Made by a program: the position numbers and the translations under genes. From contig NZ_AP014545.1 of NCBI RefSeq assembly GCF_016592435.1, forward strand, positions 248,001-312,000: a stretch of 64,000 nt of DNA, written 5' to 3'. Numbering within the stretch: position 1 is the stretch's first letter; every line of letters begins with the position of its first letter. The notes under the pieces are model-generated. The model did not search any database and was not told where the DNA came from. It worked only from the letters and a program-made list of their open reading frames with translations. This document shows positions 18,132 through 27,038 of the stretch, piece by piece. Source of the DNA: Amphritea japonica ATCC BAA-1530. GTDB taxonomy: Bacteria; Pseudomonadota; Gammaproteobacteria; Pseudomonadales; Balneatricaceae.

Positions 18132-18965
18132 TAGATTTGCCGCGCTTTCCCAGGCATGTATCGCCTGTTTTCGTTCTGCCCCCCACCGATAGTTACCGCT
18201 TACTCCGCTCTCTCTGATGACCCGGTGACAAGGGATCAAAAAACCAATGTTGTTAGCCCCCACAGCGCTGCCGATAGCTCGCTGAGCGTTAGGTGATCCG
18301 GTTGCTTTAGCCAGTTGCGAATAGGAGATAAATTGTCCCTGGTGAGTTTGTAACAAGGCTTCCCAGACTTTAATTTGAAAGTTAGTGCCCCGGAGTAACA
18401 GGTGTAGTTTGCCTGCCTGGGGTGTCGTTGGAAATATCTTCTCTATCAGCGTCATTGCACCTGGATTATCCAGAGTGGTGACCGCATTGGGCCACTGATT
18501 AAAGAGTTCTTCTAAACGTGCATTGTCATCCTGATCGAGAAAGGCCAGATAGCAAAGCCCTTTGGTGGTCCAGCCAGCCAGGGTCAAACCAAAAGGTGAG
18601 GGAGCTATACCGTAGTGTAATTCTACCCCGGCGCCGCCGTTTTTAATCTCTCCGGGTGTCATCGCTTCGCAACTGATCATCAGGTCGTGCAGCCGACCGC
18701 TGCCTGAGAGTCCTGCGTCCAATGCAGCGTCATAGGTATTAGCTGATTTTTTTAATGATTTGAGGGCATGTTCTTTCGTCAGGTATTGAAGAAAACGTTT
18801 AGGTGATATACCTGCCCAACTACTAAATAAGCGTTGCAGATGGTGCTCGCTCAGATTGACGGCAGCGGCTATATCGGCCAGCTCTGGTTGCTGCTGGGCA
18901 TGGTTGCGGATATAGCGGATTGCTGACGCGACCGTTTCGTATTGTTGAAGTGATCGATCAGACAT
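18123..18965 (-). CDS. AraC domain fused to O6-methylguanine-DNA methyltransferase (Ada-like)
   Basis: A 280-residue fusion. The N-terminal AraC helix-turn-helix (about 20-115, LSEHHLQRLFSSWAGISPKRF) is joined to a C-terminal methyltransferase domain with IPCHRVIRESG, whose Cys accepts the alkyl group, and GNYRWG. E. coli Ada is 354 residues and has an extra N-terminal zinc domain with the sensor Cys that activates transcription; that domain is missing here. It may repair O6-alkylguanine with altered or no Ada-style activation. GGAG precedes the ATG. It overlaps the upstream exporter gene by eight bases. Confidence 0.9.
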   Translation of the reverse strand: MSDRSLQQYETVASAIRYIRNHAQQQPELADIAAAVNLSEHHLQRLFSSWAGISPKRFLQYLTKEHALKSLKKSANTYDAALDAGLSGSGRLHDLMISCEAMTPGEIKNGGAGVELHYGIAPSPFGLTLAGWTTKGLCYLAFLDQDDNARLEELFNQWPNAVTTLDNPGAMTLIEKIFPTTPQAGKLHLLLRGTNFQIKVWEALLQTHQGQFISYSQLAKATGSPNAQRAIGSAVGANNIGFLIPCHRVIRESGVSGNYRWGAERKQAIHAWESAANLSE

Positions 18966-19851
18966 GCTCAGGGCTCCGTTTTTGCCAGAGTTTAAGGGGG
19001 CTGAATCCAGTTACTAACGCCACGCCGAACAGTATGATCAGTGCGCCAGAAACCGTATGCCAGCCGATCAATTCATCAAGAAACAGGTGTCCCCAGAGGA
19101 CACCAAACAGAGGGACCATAAAGACGACAGTCAATGCGGAGGCTGCGCCAATATCGGCGATCAGCTTAAAGTAGAGCAGATAAGCGATACCGGTACATAA
19201 AACACCTAATAGTAGTACTGAGCCGATAATCTGGGGCTCGTTGCTGGTCTGGGCGGGAAAGAACGGCAACAGAGGGAGCAGCAACAAGGATCCTGCCCAC
19301 ATGCTGCCGTGGGCATTAGCAAAGGGTTCAACAGTGCCGGCGCCCTGAGCATAACAGGTGGCGATGCCATAGCTGAAGGCAGCGCACAGCGCTGCGGTAA
19401 TGGCTATCCAGGAACCTTCTTCGACGAGCGTTGGATCAAAGCCAAGAAGAAGACCGACACCGCAGACTCCGGCTAAGAGACCGATAGATACTTTTAGGGT
19501 TATCGGCTTATTGAAGCGGATAGCGATCAGCAGTGTTCCCCAGATTGGCGCGGTAGCATTAAGAATTGATAACAGTGATGCTGATAAAGTCTGGGCAGCG
19601 TAGGCAAGCAGGAGAAAAGGGAGTGCTGAGTTAAACCAGCCCAGCATAGAATAATGTTTCCAGTGACGTCGTAGCTTGAGGCTACGCTTTAAGAAGAAAG
19701 CGACAACAAGCAGAAATAGCGCTGCCAGCAACAAGCGCAGCTCTATAAGAATAGCTGGACCAATGACCGGTGCTGCGACGCGCATAAAGAGAAATGAGCC
19801 ACCCCATAGGGCGGCAAGCAGACATAGTTGTAACAAACTTTTAATATTCAT
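18958..19851 (-). CDS. EamA/DMT-family transporter
   Basis: A 297-residue integral membrane protein with about ten helices and two EamA repeats. The N-terminal LLAALWGGSFLFMRVAAPVIGP and the second repeat (GIAYLLYFKLIADIGAASAL) are typical of the RhaT/EamA drug and metabolite exporters. The C-terminus is short and basic. Its stop overlaps the start of the Ada-like gene, so the two are likely one transcript; an export role in alkylation stress would be speculation. Substrate unknown. Confidence 0.85.
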   Translation of the reverse strand: MNIKSLLQLCLLAALWGGSFLFMRVAAPVIGPAILIELRLLLAALFLLVVAFFLKRSLKLRRHWKHYSMLGWFNSALPFLLLAYAAQTLSASLLSILNATAPIWGTLLIAIRFNKPITLKVSIGLLAGVCGVGLLLGFDPTLVEEGSWIAITAALCAAFSYGIATCYAQGAGTVEPFANAHGSMWAGSLLLLPLLPFFPAQTSNEPQIIGSVLLLGVLCTGIAYLLYFKLIADIGAASALTVVFMVPLFGVLWGHLFLDELIGWHTVSGALIILFGVALVTGFSPLKLWQKRSPEHV

Positions 19852-19975
19852 ATCCCATGTCCTGTTTGACTAACGGGGATAGTGTCGGTGTTTTATTCGA
19901 GCGACGCCACCCGATTCTTGCGCTGTTTGCTAATTCACTTATCTTTTTGATACAGATGACGTATCGACAGGGACG

Positions 19976-21115
19976 TTAATCGAGGAACTGCTCGAGCAGG
20001 TCATTGAGGAACAGGCGTCCCCGGGGAGAAGGTGCAAGGACTCTCGGATCATTTACCAGCAGACCTGCCTGGCGATTGTCGTCTAACAGTTTAGCGATGG
20101 AACTCAGTGATAATCCGGTACGTTGGCTGAAGAGGTCGCTGTTGACGCCCTCTGTCAGGCGCAGAGCGTTCATCATAAATTCAAAGGGTAATTCCTGCTG
20201 GCTGATATCCTGTTCGCCGGAAATAGGTTTCAGAGCATCCATATAGGCCTTTGGTTGGCGCTGTTTCCAGCGACGTGTAATCTGGTTTAACGCTGGCCAG
20301 GTTACTTTTTGGTGGGCTCCGGCGCCGATGCCCAGATAGTCGCCAAATTGCCAGTAATTAAGATTGTGCTGCGATCGCTTACCGGGCTGGCTGTAGGCAG
20401 AAATTTCATATTGCTGGTAACCGTTCTCGGCTAATAGCGCTTGTCCCTGCTCCTGTATGTCCCAGAGTGTTTCATCTTCAGGAAGTGTCGGTGGCCGGCT
20501 GAAAAACTCTGTGTTAGGTTCGATCGTTAACTGGTACCAGGATAGATGGCTGGGTTGAAGGTCTATCGCCTGTTGCAGATCTGACAGTGCAGTTTCCGGG
20601 GTCTGGTCAGGTAAACCGTGCATCAGATCCAGATTGAAATTATCAAAGCCGATTTCGCGCGCTTTACCGGCGGCATGTAGAGCGTCGTGACGGTTATGTA
20701 TCCGTCCCAGTTGCTGCAGTCGGGCACTGTCAAAACTCTGCACGCCGATAGAGAGCCGGTTGACACCGGCTTCCCTGAACCCGGCAAAGCGTTCCTGCTC
20801 AAAGGTGCCTGGATTCGCTTCCATAGTGATCTCAGCAGAAGCCGATAGGGGGGCCAGATCAGCGATGCCCCTGAGGATCTGTTTGATTCCCTTAGCGTCA
20901 AACAGGCTGGGAGTACCGCCGCCAATAAAGATAGTTTCAATCTGGCGGCCTTGTATGCCGGGAAGCTCAGCCTCAAAATCGCGCAGCAGTGCATCGATAT
21001 AACGCTGTTGTGGAATCTCACCGGTCACCGCATGGGAATTAAAGTCACAGTAAGGGCATTTGCGCACGCACCAGGGAATATGGATATACAGTGAGAGCGG
21101 CGGCAGGCTGATCAT
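19976..21115 (-). CDS. hemW: Heme chaperone HemW (radical SAM)
   Basis: A radical-SAM family heme chaperone once annotated as coproporphyrinogen oxidase. The N-terminal cluster motif is Cys16-x3-Cys20-x-x-Cys23 in WCVRKCPYCDF, with the GGGTPS motif (about 80) and a C-terminal HemN domain. HemW binds heme and hands it to membrane targets. The family start MxSLPPLSLYIHIPWC points to the Met at 21115 rather than a TTG at 21130. It lies just after rdgB, as in Pseudomonas. Confidence 0.93.
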   Translation of the reverse strand: MISLPPLSLYIHIPWCVRKCPYCDFNSHAVTGEIPQQRYIDALLRDFEAELPGIQGRQIETIFIGGGTPSLFDAKGIKQILRGIADLAPLSASAEITMEANPGTFEQERFAGFREAGVNRLSIGVQSFDSARLQQLGRIHNRHDALHAAGKAREIGFDNFNLDLMHGLPDQTPETALSDLQQAIDLQPSHLSWYQLTIEPNTEFFSRPPTLPEDETLWDIQEQGQALLAENGYQQYEISAYSQPGKRSQHNLNYWQFGDYLGIGAGAHQKVTWPALNQITRRWKQRQPKAYMDALKPISGEQDISQQELPFEFMMNALRLTEGVNSDLFSQRTGLSLSSIAKLLDDNRQAGLLVNDPRVLAPSPRGRLFLNDLLEQFLD

Positions 21116-21126
21116 CTCAGGCTTGC

Positions 21127-21726
21127 TCAAAGATAAGCCGGAATCATCTTGGTCAGCTGTTGTACGGCTTGTCCCCGATGACTGAGTCTGTTTTTTTGTT
21201 CCGGTGGGAGCTGGGCGGATGCAATATCAAGTCCAGGCACGAGAAACAGCGGATCATAGCCAAAACCATTATCGCCTTGTGGCTGAGGCAGAATCTGCCC
21301 TTCCCAGGTTCCCTGACAGATCAGCGGAGTCGGGTCTTCAGCGTGTCGCATGAATACCAGAACACAGCGAAATCGTGCGCTACGGGCTTCCGGTGAAATG
21401 CCTTCCAGTAACTGTAAAAGTTTAGCGTTGTTGTCGCTGTCAGTTGCACCTGCGCCAGCAAAACGAGCGGAATAGATTCCGGGAGCGCCCTTCAGGGCAT
21501 CGACTTCCAGTCCTGAATCATCTGCCAGAGAGGGTAAGCCTGTCAGTTGGCAGGCATGCCGGGCTTTGAGGATGGCATTCTCAACAAAACTCAGCCCGGT
21601 TTCTTCAGCGTCAGGGACATCGAACTCTGATTGGGGTAGCACTTCAACACCCAGGTCTCCCAATACCTGATTAAACTCTCTCAATTTGCCTTTGTTTCCG
21701 CTGGCAAGGACGATTTGACGGGACAT
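21127..21726 (-). CDS. rdgB: dITP/XTP pyrophosphatase
   Basis: House-cleaning nucleotide phosphatase that removes dITP, XTP and HTP. The 199-residue Ham1-family protein has ASGNKGKLREF at the N-terminus, ADDSGLEVDAL with metal-binding Asp residues (about 67-77), GAPGIYSARFAG and the C-terminal GFGYDPLF and LSHRGQA motifs. AAGGAGACGTA gives a strong Shine-Dalgarno. It is followed directly by hemW on the same strand. Confidence 0.96.
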   Translation of the reverse strand: MSRQIVLASGNKGKLREFNQVLGDLGVEVLPQSEFDVPDAEETGLSFVENAILKARHACQLTGLPSLADDSGLEVDALKGAPGIYSARFAGAGATDSDNNAKLLQLLEGISPEARSARFRCVLVFMRHAEDPTPLICQGTWEGQILPQPQGDNGFGYDPLFLVPGLDIASAQLPPEQKNRLSHRGQAVQQLTKMIPAYL

Positions 21727-21768
21727 TACGTCTCCTTAATTCGGGTGTTTCAGAAGGTAGCGATATAA

Positions 21769-22251
21769 CTAGTCAACGTAAAAGCGCTGTTCAAAAGAGA
21801 TGCTGTATGCCGGTTGATTTGGGTCAGGTTGTACCTGAAGGCTAAAGCGCAGAACCTGGTCGTCGGTAAAGCCAAAGTCACCTATATAGTAAAGCGCATT
21901 GGTTTCATCAATTTTCTGGAAACTTAGTTCCTGCTTCTGCGCGATCAGGTTGACCACCTCACCTTTAACCACGGCGGAAACCGGTTTAGTACTGCCATCG
22001 GCCTGCTTTTGTAGCACTGAGATATTCAGTAACGCTTTGGTTTTACTGCGGGTAATACCATAGGACTGGGCTACATCAGGTTGTATGAAGCTGCTATTGA
22101 AGGCGTTGTAGTGAATCATATAATCGCCGTGAGATACCATCTGTTCGGCGCTGGCCAGACTGCTGAGCGTTGAAACCAAGAGGCCGGTAACCAAGGCCAG
22201 TGTAGTACAAACCCTTTTAGTAAAGCGTTTTCCTAAGATTGCTGCTTTCAT
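21769..22251 (-). CDS. DUF4426 periplasmic protein
   Basis: A 160-residue exported protein. The start MKAAILGKRFTKRV is basic and is followed by a hydrophobic signal sequence ending ALASAEQ or SLASAEQ (about residue 35). The mature part is beta-rich, including HYNAFNSSFIQPDVAQSYGI, a DUF4426 pattern. The frame stays open upstream through metW, but the signal peptide fixes the start at 22251. It lies between metW and rdgB, its usual place in Pseudomonas-like genomes. Function unknown. Confidence 0.85.
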   Translation of the reverse strand: MKAAILGKRFTKRVCTTLALVTGLLVSTLSSLASAEQMVSHGDYMIHYNAFNSSFIQPDVAQSYGITRSKTKALLNISVLQKQADGSTKPVSAVVKGEVVNLIAQKQELSFQKIDETNALYYIGDFGFTDDQVLRFSLQVQPDPNQPAYSISFEQRFYVD

Positions 22252-22261
22252 AGTGTTCTCC

Positions 22262-22852
22262 CTATCGGGTGATTCGGTAGATTGCGACTTCGCCCAACAT
22301 ATTGGGCCACAACCGGATCGACCAGTGATGCTTATGTTCATTGTCCACAACCGTGCGTTCAAGGATATGAATATTGCGCTCAACGCACAGCTGCTCAAAA
22401 TCTTTAAATGTGCAGAAGTGGATATTCGGTGTGTTATACCAAGTATAGGGCAGGAATTTAGATACCGGCATTCTGCCCCGAAAAGCAAGGTAACCCCGTG
22501 CACGCCAATGGCCAAAGTTTGGGAAAGTGACGATGCACTCTTTTCCAATCCGCAACATCTCGTCAACGATCTGGTCCGGGTGATACATTACCTGGAGCGC
22601 CTGAGTCATGATGACGGTGTCGAAACTACTGTCCTGAATGCTGGCCAGCCCCTCATCGATGTTTTTCTCGACCACATTGATACCTTTCTCAATGCAGGTC
22701 GTAATGTTGTCGTGATCAAATTCGACGCCGTAACCGGTGATATTTTTTTCCTGCTGTAGGTACGATAACAGCTCTCCGTCACCGCACCCCAGATCCAGTA
22801 CTTTGCTATTGGGAGCTACCCAGTCCTGAATAATGTCCAGATCCGCGCGCAT
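22262..22852 (-). CDS. metW: Methionine biosynthesis protein MetW
   Basis: A 196-residue SAM-methyltransferase-fold protein that partners MetX in many proteobacteria. The SAM loop is KVLDLGCGDGELLSYL (about 20-35), followed by GVEFDHDNI with the acidic ribose-binding residue and conserved FPNFGHWRAR and LPYTWYNTPNIHFC. Its ATG overlaps the metX stop by one base (TGATG), so the pair is translationally coupled. MetW is needed for efficient homoserine acyltransferase activity in studied species. Confidence 0.95.
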   Translation of the reverse strand: MRADLDIIQDWVAPNSKVLDLGCGDGELLSYLQQEKNITGYGVEFDHDNITTCIEKGINVVEKNIDEGLASIQDSSFDTVIMTQALQVMYHPDQIVDEMLRIGKECIVTFPNFGHWRARGYLAFRGRMPVSKFLPYTWYNTPNIHFCTFKDFEQLCVERNIHILERTVVDNEHKHHWSIRLWPNMLGEVAIYRITR

Positions 22853-24018
22853 CAGTTATTCTCCTTGTCCGTCTGTGGGATATCGGCTATGACCTGTTTC
22901 ATATAGGCGGAGAAAATATCCATATAGCGGGGATTGGGTATCAGGAATGCGTCATGGCCATTGTGGGAATCGATTTCTGCATAACTGACCCGCTTTTCAG
23001 CCGTCACTAGCGCATCAACAATCTCCCGTGAACGTTCCGGTGAAAAGCGCCAGTCGGTAGTAAAGGAGATCACCATAAACTTGCACAGGACGTTGCGCAC
23101 GGCAGCTGAGAGACTGTGATCCGCGTCGGCTGCGGGATCAAAGTAATCCAGAGCCTTAGTCATTAACAAGTAGGTGTTGGCATCGAAGGCTTTGGAGAAC
23201 TGCTCTCCCTGGTAACGCAGGTACGATTCAATCTCAAACTGTGGATTAAAATCGTAACTGATTTTCCCCTCCCGCAACTCGCGGCCGAACTTTTCGCGCA
23301 TGCCATCATCGGAAAGGTAGGTGATATGCCCTAGCATACGCGCCAGCATCAGGCCGGTTTTGGGCACATTACCATTCTCGTAGAAGTGACCATTATTAAA
23401 ATCAGGGTCCCGGGAAATAGCTTGTCGGGCGACTTCGTTAAACGCAATGTTCTGAGCACTGAGTTTTGGTGCGGCGGCGATAATCATGCAGTGCCGTAAC
23501 CGTTGAGGATAGTCGATTGCCCATTGCAGTGCCTGCATACCGCCCAGGCTACCACCCACGATAGCCGCCCATTGTTGGATACCATAATGATCGGCGAGAC
23601 GAGCCTGACTTTCTACCCAGTCGGCGACCGTCATGATGGGGAAATCCGGGCCAAAAGGCTTAGCGGTTTTGGGGTTAGTGCTTTGAGGTCCGGTGGAACC
23701 GTGACAGCCACCGAGGTTATTCAGTCCGATAACAAATAACTTGTCAGTATCGATCGGTTTTCCTGGCCCGATAGCGGAATCCCACCAACCGGGCTTTTTA
23801 TCTTCGGCTGAATGGTAGCCGGCCAGGTGGTGGTTGCCTGATAGGGCATGACAGACCAGGACCGCATTGGAGGCATCTGCATTCAGGGTGCCATAGGTTT
23901 CAATGATCAGATCGTAGTTGTCTAACTGACGACCACAGGCCAGCGCCAGGGGCTGGTCAAAATGGATAGTCTGCGGTGTGACGATACCGACAGAATCTTC
24001 AGGAATGGATTGAGGCAT
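22852..24018 (-). CDS. metX: Homoserine O-acyltransferase (succinyl- or acetyl-)
   Basis: First committed step of methionine synthesis: acylates homoserine. An alpha/beta-hydrolase-fold enzyme of about 388 residues. The nucleophile is the Ser in VGGSLGGMQ (Ser160 counting from an upstream GTG, 157 from this ATG); Asp (TTDWRF) and His (NGHDAFL) complete the triad. GCHGSTGP is also present. MetX with MetW often prefers succinyl-CoA in gammaproteobacteria, but the donor cannot be proved here. ATG at 24018 with GAG upstream is preferred to the GTG at 24027. Confidence 0.94.
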   Translation of the reverse strand: MPQSIPEDSVGIVTPQTIHFDQPLALACGRQLDNYDLIIETYGTLNADASNAVLVCHALSGNHHLAGYHSAEDKKPGWWDSAIGPGKPIDTDKLFVIGLNNLGGCHGSTGPQSTNPKTAKPFGPDFPIMTVADWVESQARLADHYGIQQWAAIVGGSLGGMQALQWAIDYPQRLRHCMIIAAAPKLSAQNIAFNEVARQAISRDPDFNNGHFYENGNVPKTGLMLARMLGHITYLSDDGMREKFGRELREGKISYDFNPQFEIESYLRYQGEQFSKAFDANTYLLMTKALDYFDPAADADHSLSAAVRNVLCKFMVISFTTDWRFSPERSREIVDALVTAEKRVSYAEIDSHNGHDAFLIPNPRYMDIFSAYMKQVIADIPQTDKENN

Positions 24019-24158
24019 AATTCTCACTTAACGCTGATAACTCGAAAAAGGTGTTGCTGAAATACCCGGTCGAGCTTCACATTTCGTACAGCAGCGCCTG
24101 GCTATCTATTATCAGATAACCAGCAGGGCGGTAGTCATGTTGAAATCTCAGTATCACT

Positions 24159-24452
24159 TCAGTTTTGCTCAATCGTTAATTGTTCAGGGATTTTTTTCGG
24201 ACTTTCAATCCGTACCCGTTTCTGCCGACCCAGTTCACCGCTGAGTATGCTGACAGCACTTTTGGCCACGCCAAACTGCTTTGCCAGAAATTTTACCAGA
24301 TGGGCATTAGCTTTGCCCTCTATCGGCGGCGCGGTGATGCGAATTTTAACACTCTCTGCATGTAACCCTACAATAGCGTCGCTGCTTGCTTTAGGTTGCA
24401 GGTGGCAATTGAGAATAAGGTTATCATTTTGCCAGCGATAAAACTCACCCAT
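24159..24452 (-). CDS. yggU: DUF167 / YggU family protein
   Basis: A 97-residue protein of the DUF167 family with the signature [12 protein letters not shown] near the N-terminus and [25 protein letters not shown] in two parts in the middle. The fold is a small alpha/beta domain of unknown function. It follows yggT by six bases and belongs to the yggS-proC-yggT-yggU series conserved in gammaproteobacteria. Confidence 0.92.
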   Translation of the reverse strand: MGEFYRWQNDNLILNCHLQPKASSDAIVGLHAESVKIRITAPPIEGKANAHLVKFLAKQFGVAKSAVSILSGELGRQKRVRIESPKKIPEQLTIEQN

Positions 24453-24458
24453 GTAGTA

Positions 24459-25016
24459 TCAAAAAAGCAGCTGCCTGAGCTGGCCCAGTTGAGATAAAGC
24501 GAACTGGATTATGATGAAGATCAGAATAGGTGAAAGATCTAATCCGCCTAAGGATGGAATAACTTTGCGAGCCAGGCCAAAGACCGGTTCGGTGAGTTGG
24601 GTAATTAGCTGTGGTCCGGGGTGGTAACTTCCCGGTGCCACCCAGCTGATAATCACTGAGCCGATTACTGCATAGAAATAAATATTCAGCACCGTTTCCA
24701 GTACCGATATGCCCGAAAGCATTAAGACAGGAACGAGGCTACCCCCTATGCTCAGGCCTTTAACAACAAGAATCAGTGACCAGGCTGCAAGATTGACCAG
24801 AAAGGCCAGCACCAGAGGCGACAGGTCGATATTACCCGGGCGGGGAATCACACGCTGCAGAGGAGCCAGTGGCAATGCTGTGATCTTCACAACAGCCTGC
24901 GCAATGGGATTGTAGTAGTCAGCTTTAGCTAGCTGCAGCAAAAAACGCAGCACGACAATAAACACATAAAACTGTGCGAACAGCTGGATTATTGAACTGA
25001 TAGGATCCTGTCCCAT
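24459..25016 (-). CDS. yggT: YggT family membrane protein
   Basis: A 185-residue inner-membrane protein with two YggT repeats, each about 75 residues with two hydrophobic helices (for example LRFLLQLAKADYYNPIAQ and the second repeat with WVAPGSYHPGPQLI). The family is linked to cell division or osmotic tolerance in other organisms, without a settled mechanism. It lies after proC with a 115-base gap and directly before yggU. Confidence 0.92.
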   Translation of the reverse strand: MGQDPISSIIQLFAQFYVFIVVLRFLLQLAKADYYNPIAQAVVKITALPLAPLQRVIPRPGNIDLSPLVLAFLVNLAAWSLILVVKGLSIGGSLVPVLMLSGISVLETVLNIYFYAVIGSVIISWVAPGSYHPGPQLITQLTEPVFGLARKVIPSLGGLDLSPILIFIIIQFALSQLGQLRQLLF

Positions 25017-25131
25017 TATTTCTGTACCTGTTAGCGGTTTCTAGAGGTCGGTTTAACTTTGAGTATAGAGCCTTTCCCTTCGACTATGAACCTGAGAAAG
25101 GCTTTTTATATCATCTGTTTAATTGACCGCT

Positions 25132-25956
25132 TTATTTTCCGAGTTCTGCTGCCAGTGCCTCAGCGCGGTCGCTGCAGGCCTGCATGCCGTTGGCGATAAT
25201 CTCAGGCAGCCCCTGATCAATAAAGGTCAGTATCGCTTGCTCGGTGGTACCCTTAGGGGACGTTACCCTGCGCCGTAGTTCCGCCGGATCTGCATCACTC
25301 TGTCGAGCGATATCTGCGGCCCCAAGCGCTGTTTGAATCGTCAGCTGTTCAGCGACCTCACGGCTGAGCCCCAGCCTTTCGCCAGCAGCAACCATCGCCT
25401 CCATCATCAGAAAATAGTAAGCAGGACCGCTACCGGAAACTGCCGTCACAGCGTTTAGCTGGGATTCGGTTTCCACCCAGAGAGCGATACCGGTGGCCTG
25501 CATTATCTGCTCAGTCTGGCTGCGCTGTGATTCGTTTACCTGTGGGTTGGCATAAAGACCACTGGCGCCTTGTTTCACCAGCGCAGGGGTGTTTGGCATA
25601 CAGCGAACGACAGCAAGATTACCACCCAGCCACTCTTCCATGCTGTTGCACATAATGCCTGCAGCGACAGAAATAACCAGGGGTTGGTGCTGCTGAACCG
25701 CTGCTGCCATCTCAGTTGCGACCGCTTTCAATATCTGAGGTTTAACCGCCAGAATGACGATATCGGCCGCGGCTACGGCAGCGTTGTTATCGGTTGTGGT
25801 ATGCATACCTTGCTGTTTAAGATCATCCAACTTTTCTAACTGAGTACCGGTGGCCCAGATTTTATCAGCGGGGTATTGGTTGCTGATGAGTCCGCCGATA
25901 ATTGCGCGAGACATATTGCCCGCTCCGATAAATGCCAGTGTAGGTTGTGTGCTCAC
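25132..25956 (-). CDS. proC: Pyrroline-5-carboxylate reductase
   Basis: Last step of proline synthesis, reducing pyrroline-5-carboxylate with NAD(P)H. The 274-residue protein begins with a Rossmann motif FIGAGNMSRAIIGGL. It carries AVKPQ, the proline-binding VSGSGPAYYFLMMEAM and the ProC signature ELRRRVTSPKGTTEQAI. The start is a GTG (25954-25956). It follows yggS on the same strand by 57 bases, the common order in Pseudomonas. Confidence 0.96.
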   Translation of the reverse strand: MSTQPTLAFIGAGNMSRAIIGGLISNQYPADKIWATGTQLEKLDDLKQQGMHTTTDNNAAVAAADIVILAVKPQILKAVATEMAAAVQQHQPLVISVAAGIMCNSMEEWLGGNLAVVRCMPNTPALVKQGASGLYANPQVNESQRSQTEQIMQATGIALWVETESQLNAVTAVSGSGPAYYFLMMEAMVAAGERLGLSREVAEQLTIQTALGAADIARQSDADPAELRRRVTSPKGTTEQAILTFIDQGLPEIIANGMQACSDRAEALAAELGK

Positions 25957-26013
25957 GTGTTATTCCTGATCATAAAGGGCTGATGTAGTAGCTTACTGGA
26001 TATTGACTGGATC

Positions 26014-26712
26014 TTACTGACTATAATCACGGGGACCAAACAGCGCTGTCCCGATACGTACAATCGTTGCGCCTTCCCTGATGGCTGCTGCCATATCGCC
26101 TGACATACCCATGGACAGGGTGTCTAATGGTTGATTGGGCAGTTGCTTTTGTAATTGTTTCAGCAGTTCAGATAGCTGGGAAAACGGCTGCCGCTGTAAG
26201 TCCGGATCATCGTTGCTGGCGGGAATGGCCATCAGACCGCGCAGTTGAATATTATCCAGTGATGCAATTTGCTCGGCTAACTGGGGCAGCTCTTCTGGCA
26301 GGATGCCTGATTTGCTTTCTTCGCGACTGATGTTGACCTGTAAGCAAATGTTTAAAGGTTCCATGCTATCCGGACGCTGATCGCTGAGGCGCTGAGCGAC
26401 CTTAAAGCGTTCCACGCTATGAACCCAGCTGAAATTCTCAGCAATCGGCCTGGTCTTATTCGATTGTGTTGGTCCGATAAAGTGCCAGCAGATCTCCAGA
26501 TCGGATAATGCCTCGATTTTGTCTAACGCTTCCTGCAGATAGTTTTCACCAAAATCACGTTGTCCTTCATCCCATGCCTGACGGAGTTCATCGGCATGGC
26601 GGGTTTTACTCACGGCGAGAAGCTCAACGCTAGCCGTCGGACGGCTCGCTGCTTGTGTGATAGCAGAGATCTGTGAGCGTATCAGGTGGAGGTTATTTGC
26701 TATGGTTGTCAT
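26014..26712 (-). CDS. yggS: PLP homeostasis protein (YggS/PLPBP)
   Basis: A 232-residue fold-III PLP-binding protein controlling free pyridoxal phosphate. Lys36 in LLAVSKTRHADEL binds PLP at the same residue number as in E. coli YggS. HFIGPTQSNKTRPIAE, CLQVNISREESKSG and the C-terminal SMGMSGDMAAAIREG phosphate-binding motif are present. It is divergent from pilT across 326 bp and is the first gene of the long minus-strand series running to hemW. Confidence 0.95.
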   Translation of the reverse strand: MTTIANNLHLIRSQISAITQAASRPTASVELLAVSKTRHADELRQAWDEGQRDFGENYLQEALDKIEALSDLEICWHFIGPTQSNKTRPIAENFSWVHSVERFKVAQRLSDQRPDSMEPLNICLQVNISREESKSGILPEELPQLAEQIASLDNIQLRGLMAIPASNDDPDLQRQPFSQLSELLKQLQKQLPNQPLDTLSMGMSGDMAAAIREGATIVRIGTALFGPRDYSQ

Positions 26713-27038
26713 ATAGTTATAACTAGCGATTGGCTAAGGTGGGGGATTCTGATAAAACTGATATATACTCAAATCCATCTGGATTCTGTCGCTATAATAA
26801 CAGAGATTATTTACTAACCTGCGAATATTTCCAGTCAGGTTATCGGTTTTCGATGTGGTTTTGATCCTTTTAATGGATGAAATATACCGAAAGCTGCCCA
26901 AAATAGGAGCAGAGCCCTTTATATACCGGGTTACAGCTTTTATGATGGATAGTGCTCGTGCGCCTTTAGCGTTGAGGTTTGGCGCTTACAGTTAATCAAT
27001 GGAGCCTGATTGCCGGTTCCTTATACACCTGAGAAGCC
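26713..27038. promoter_or_regulatory. yggS-pilT divergent intergenic region
   Basis: This 326-bp gap probably holds both promoters. A TATAAT-like box (26793-26798) faces pilT but has no convincing -35. A short dyad AATCC-ATCT-GGATT lies just before it. No further structure of note is visible, and a 40-codon open frame inside lacks a ribosome binding site. Confidence 0.4.

Noticed and set aside
25069-25103. Hairpin AGCCTTTC/GAAAGGCT between proC and yggT read as a terminator
   Set aside because: The T-run is on the plus strand while both flanking genes are on the minus strand, so it does not fit their transcription.
26873-26995. A 40-codon open frame upstream of pilT
   Set aside because: No Shine-Dalgarno and no recognisable motif; it lies in a promoter region.
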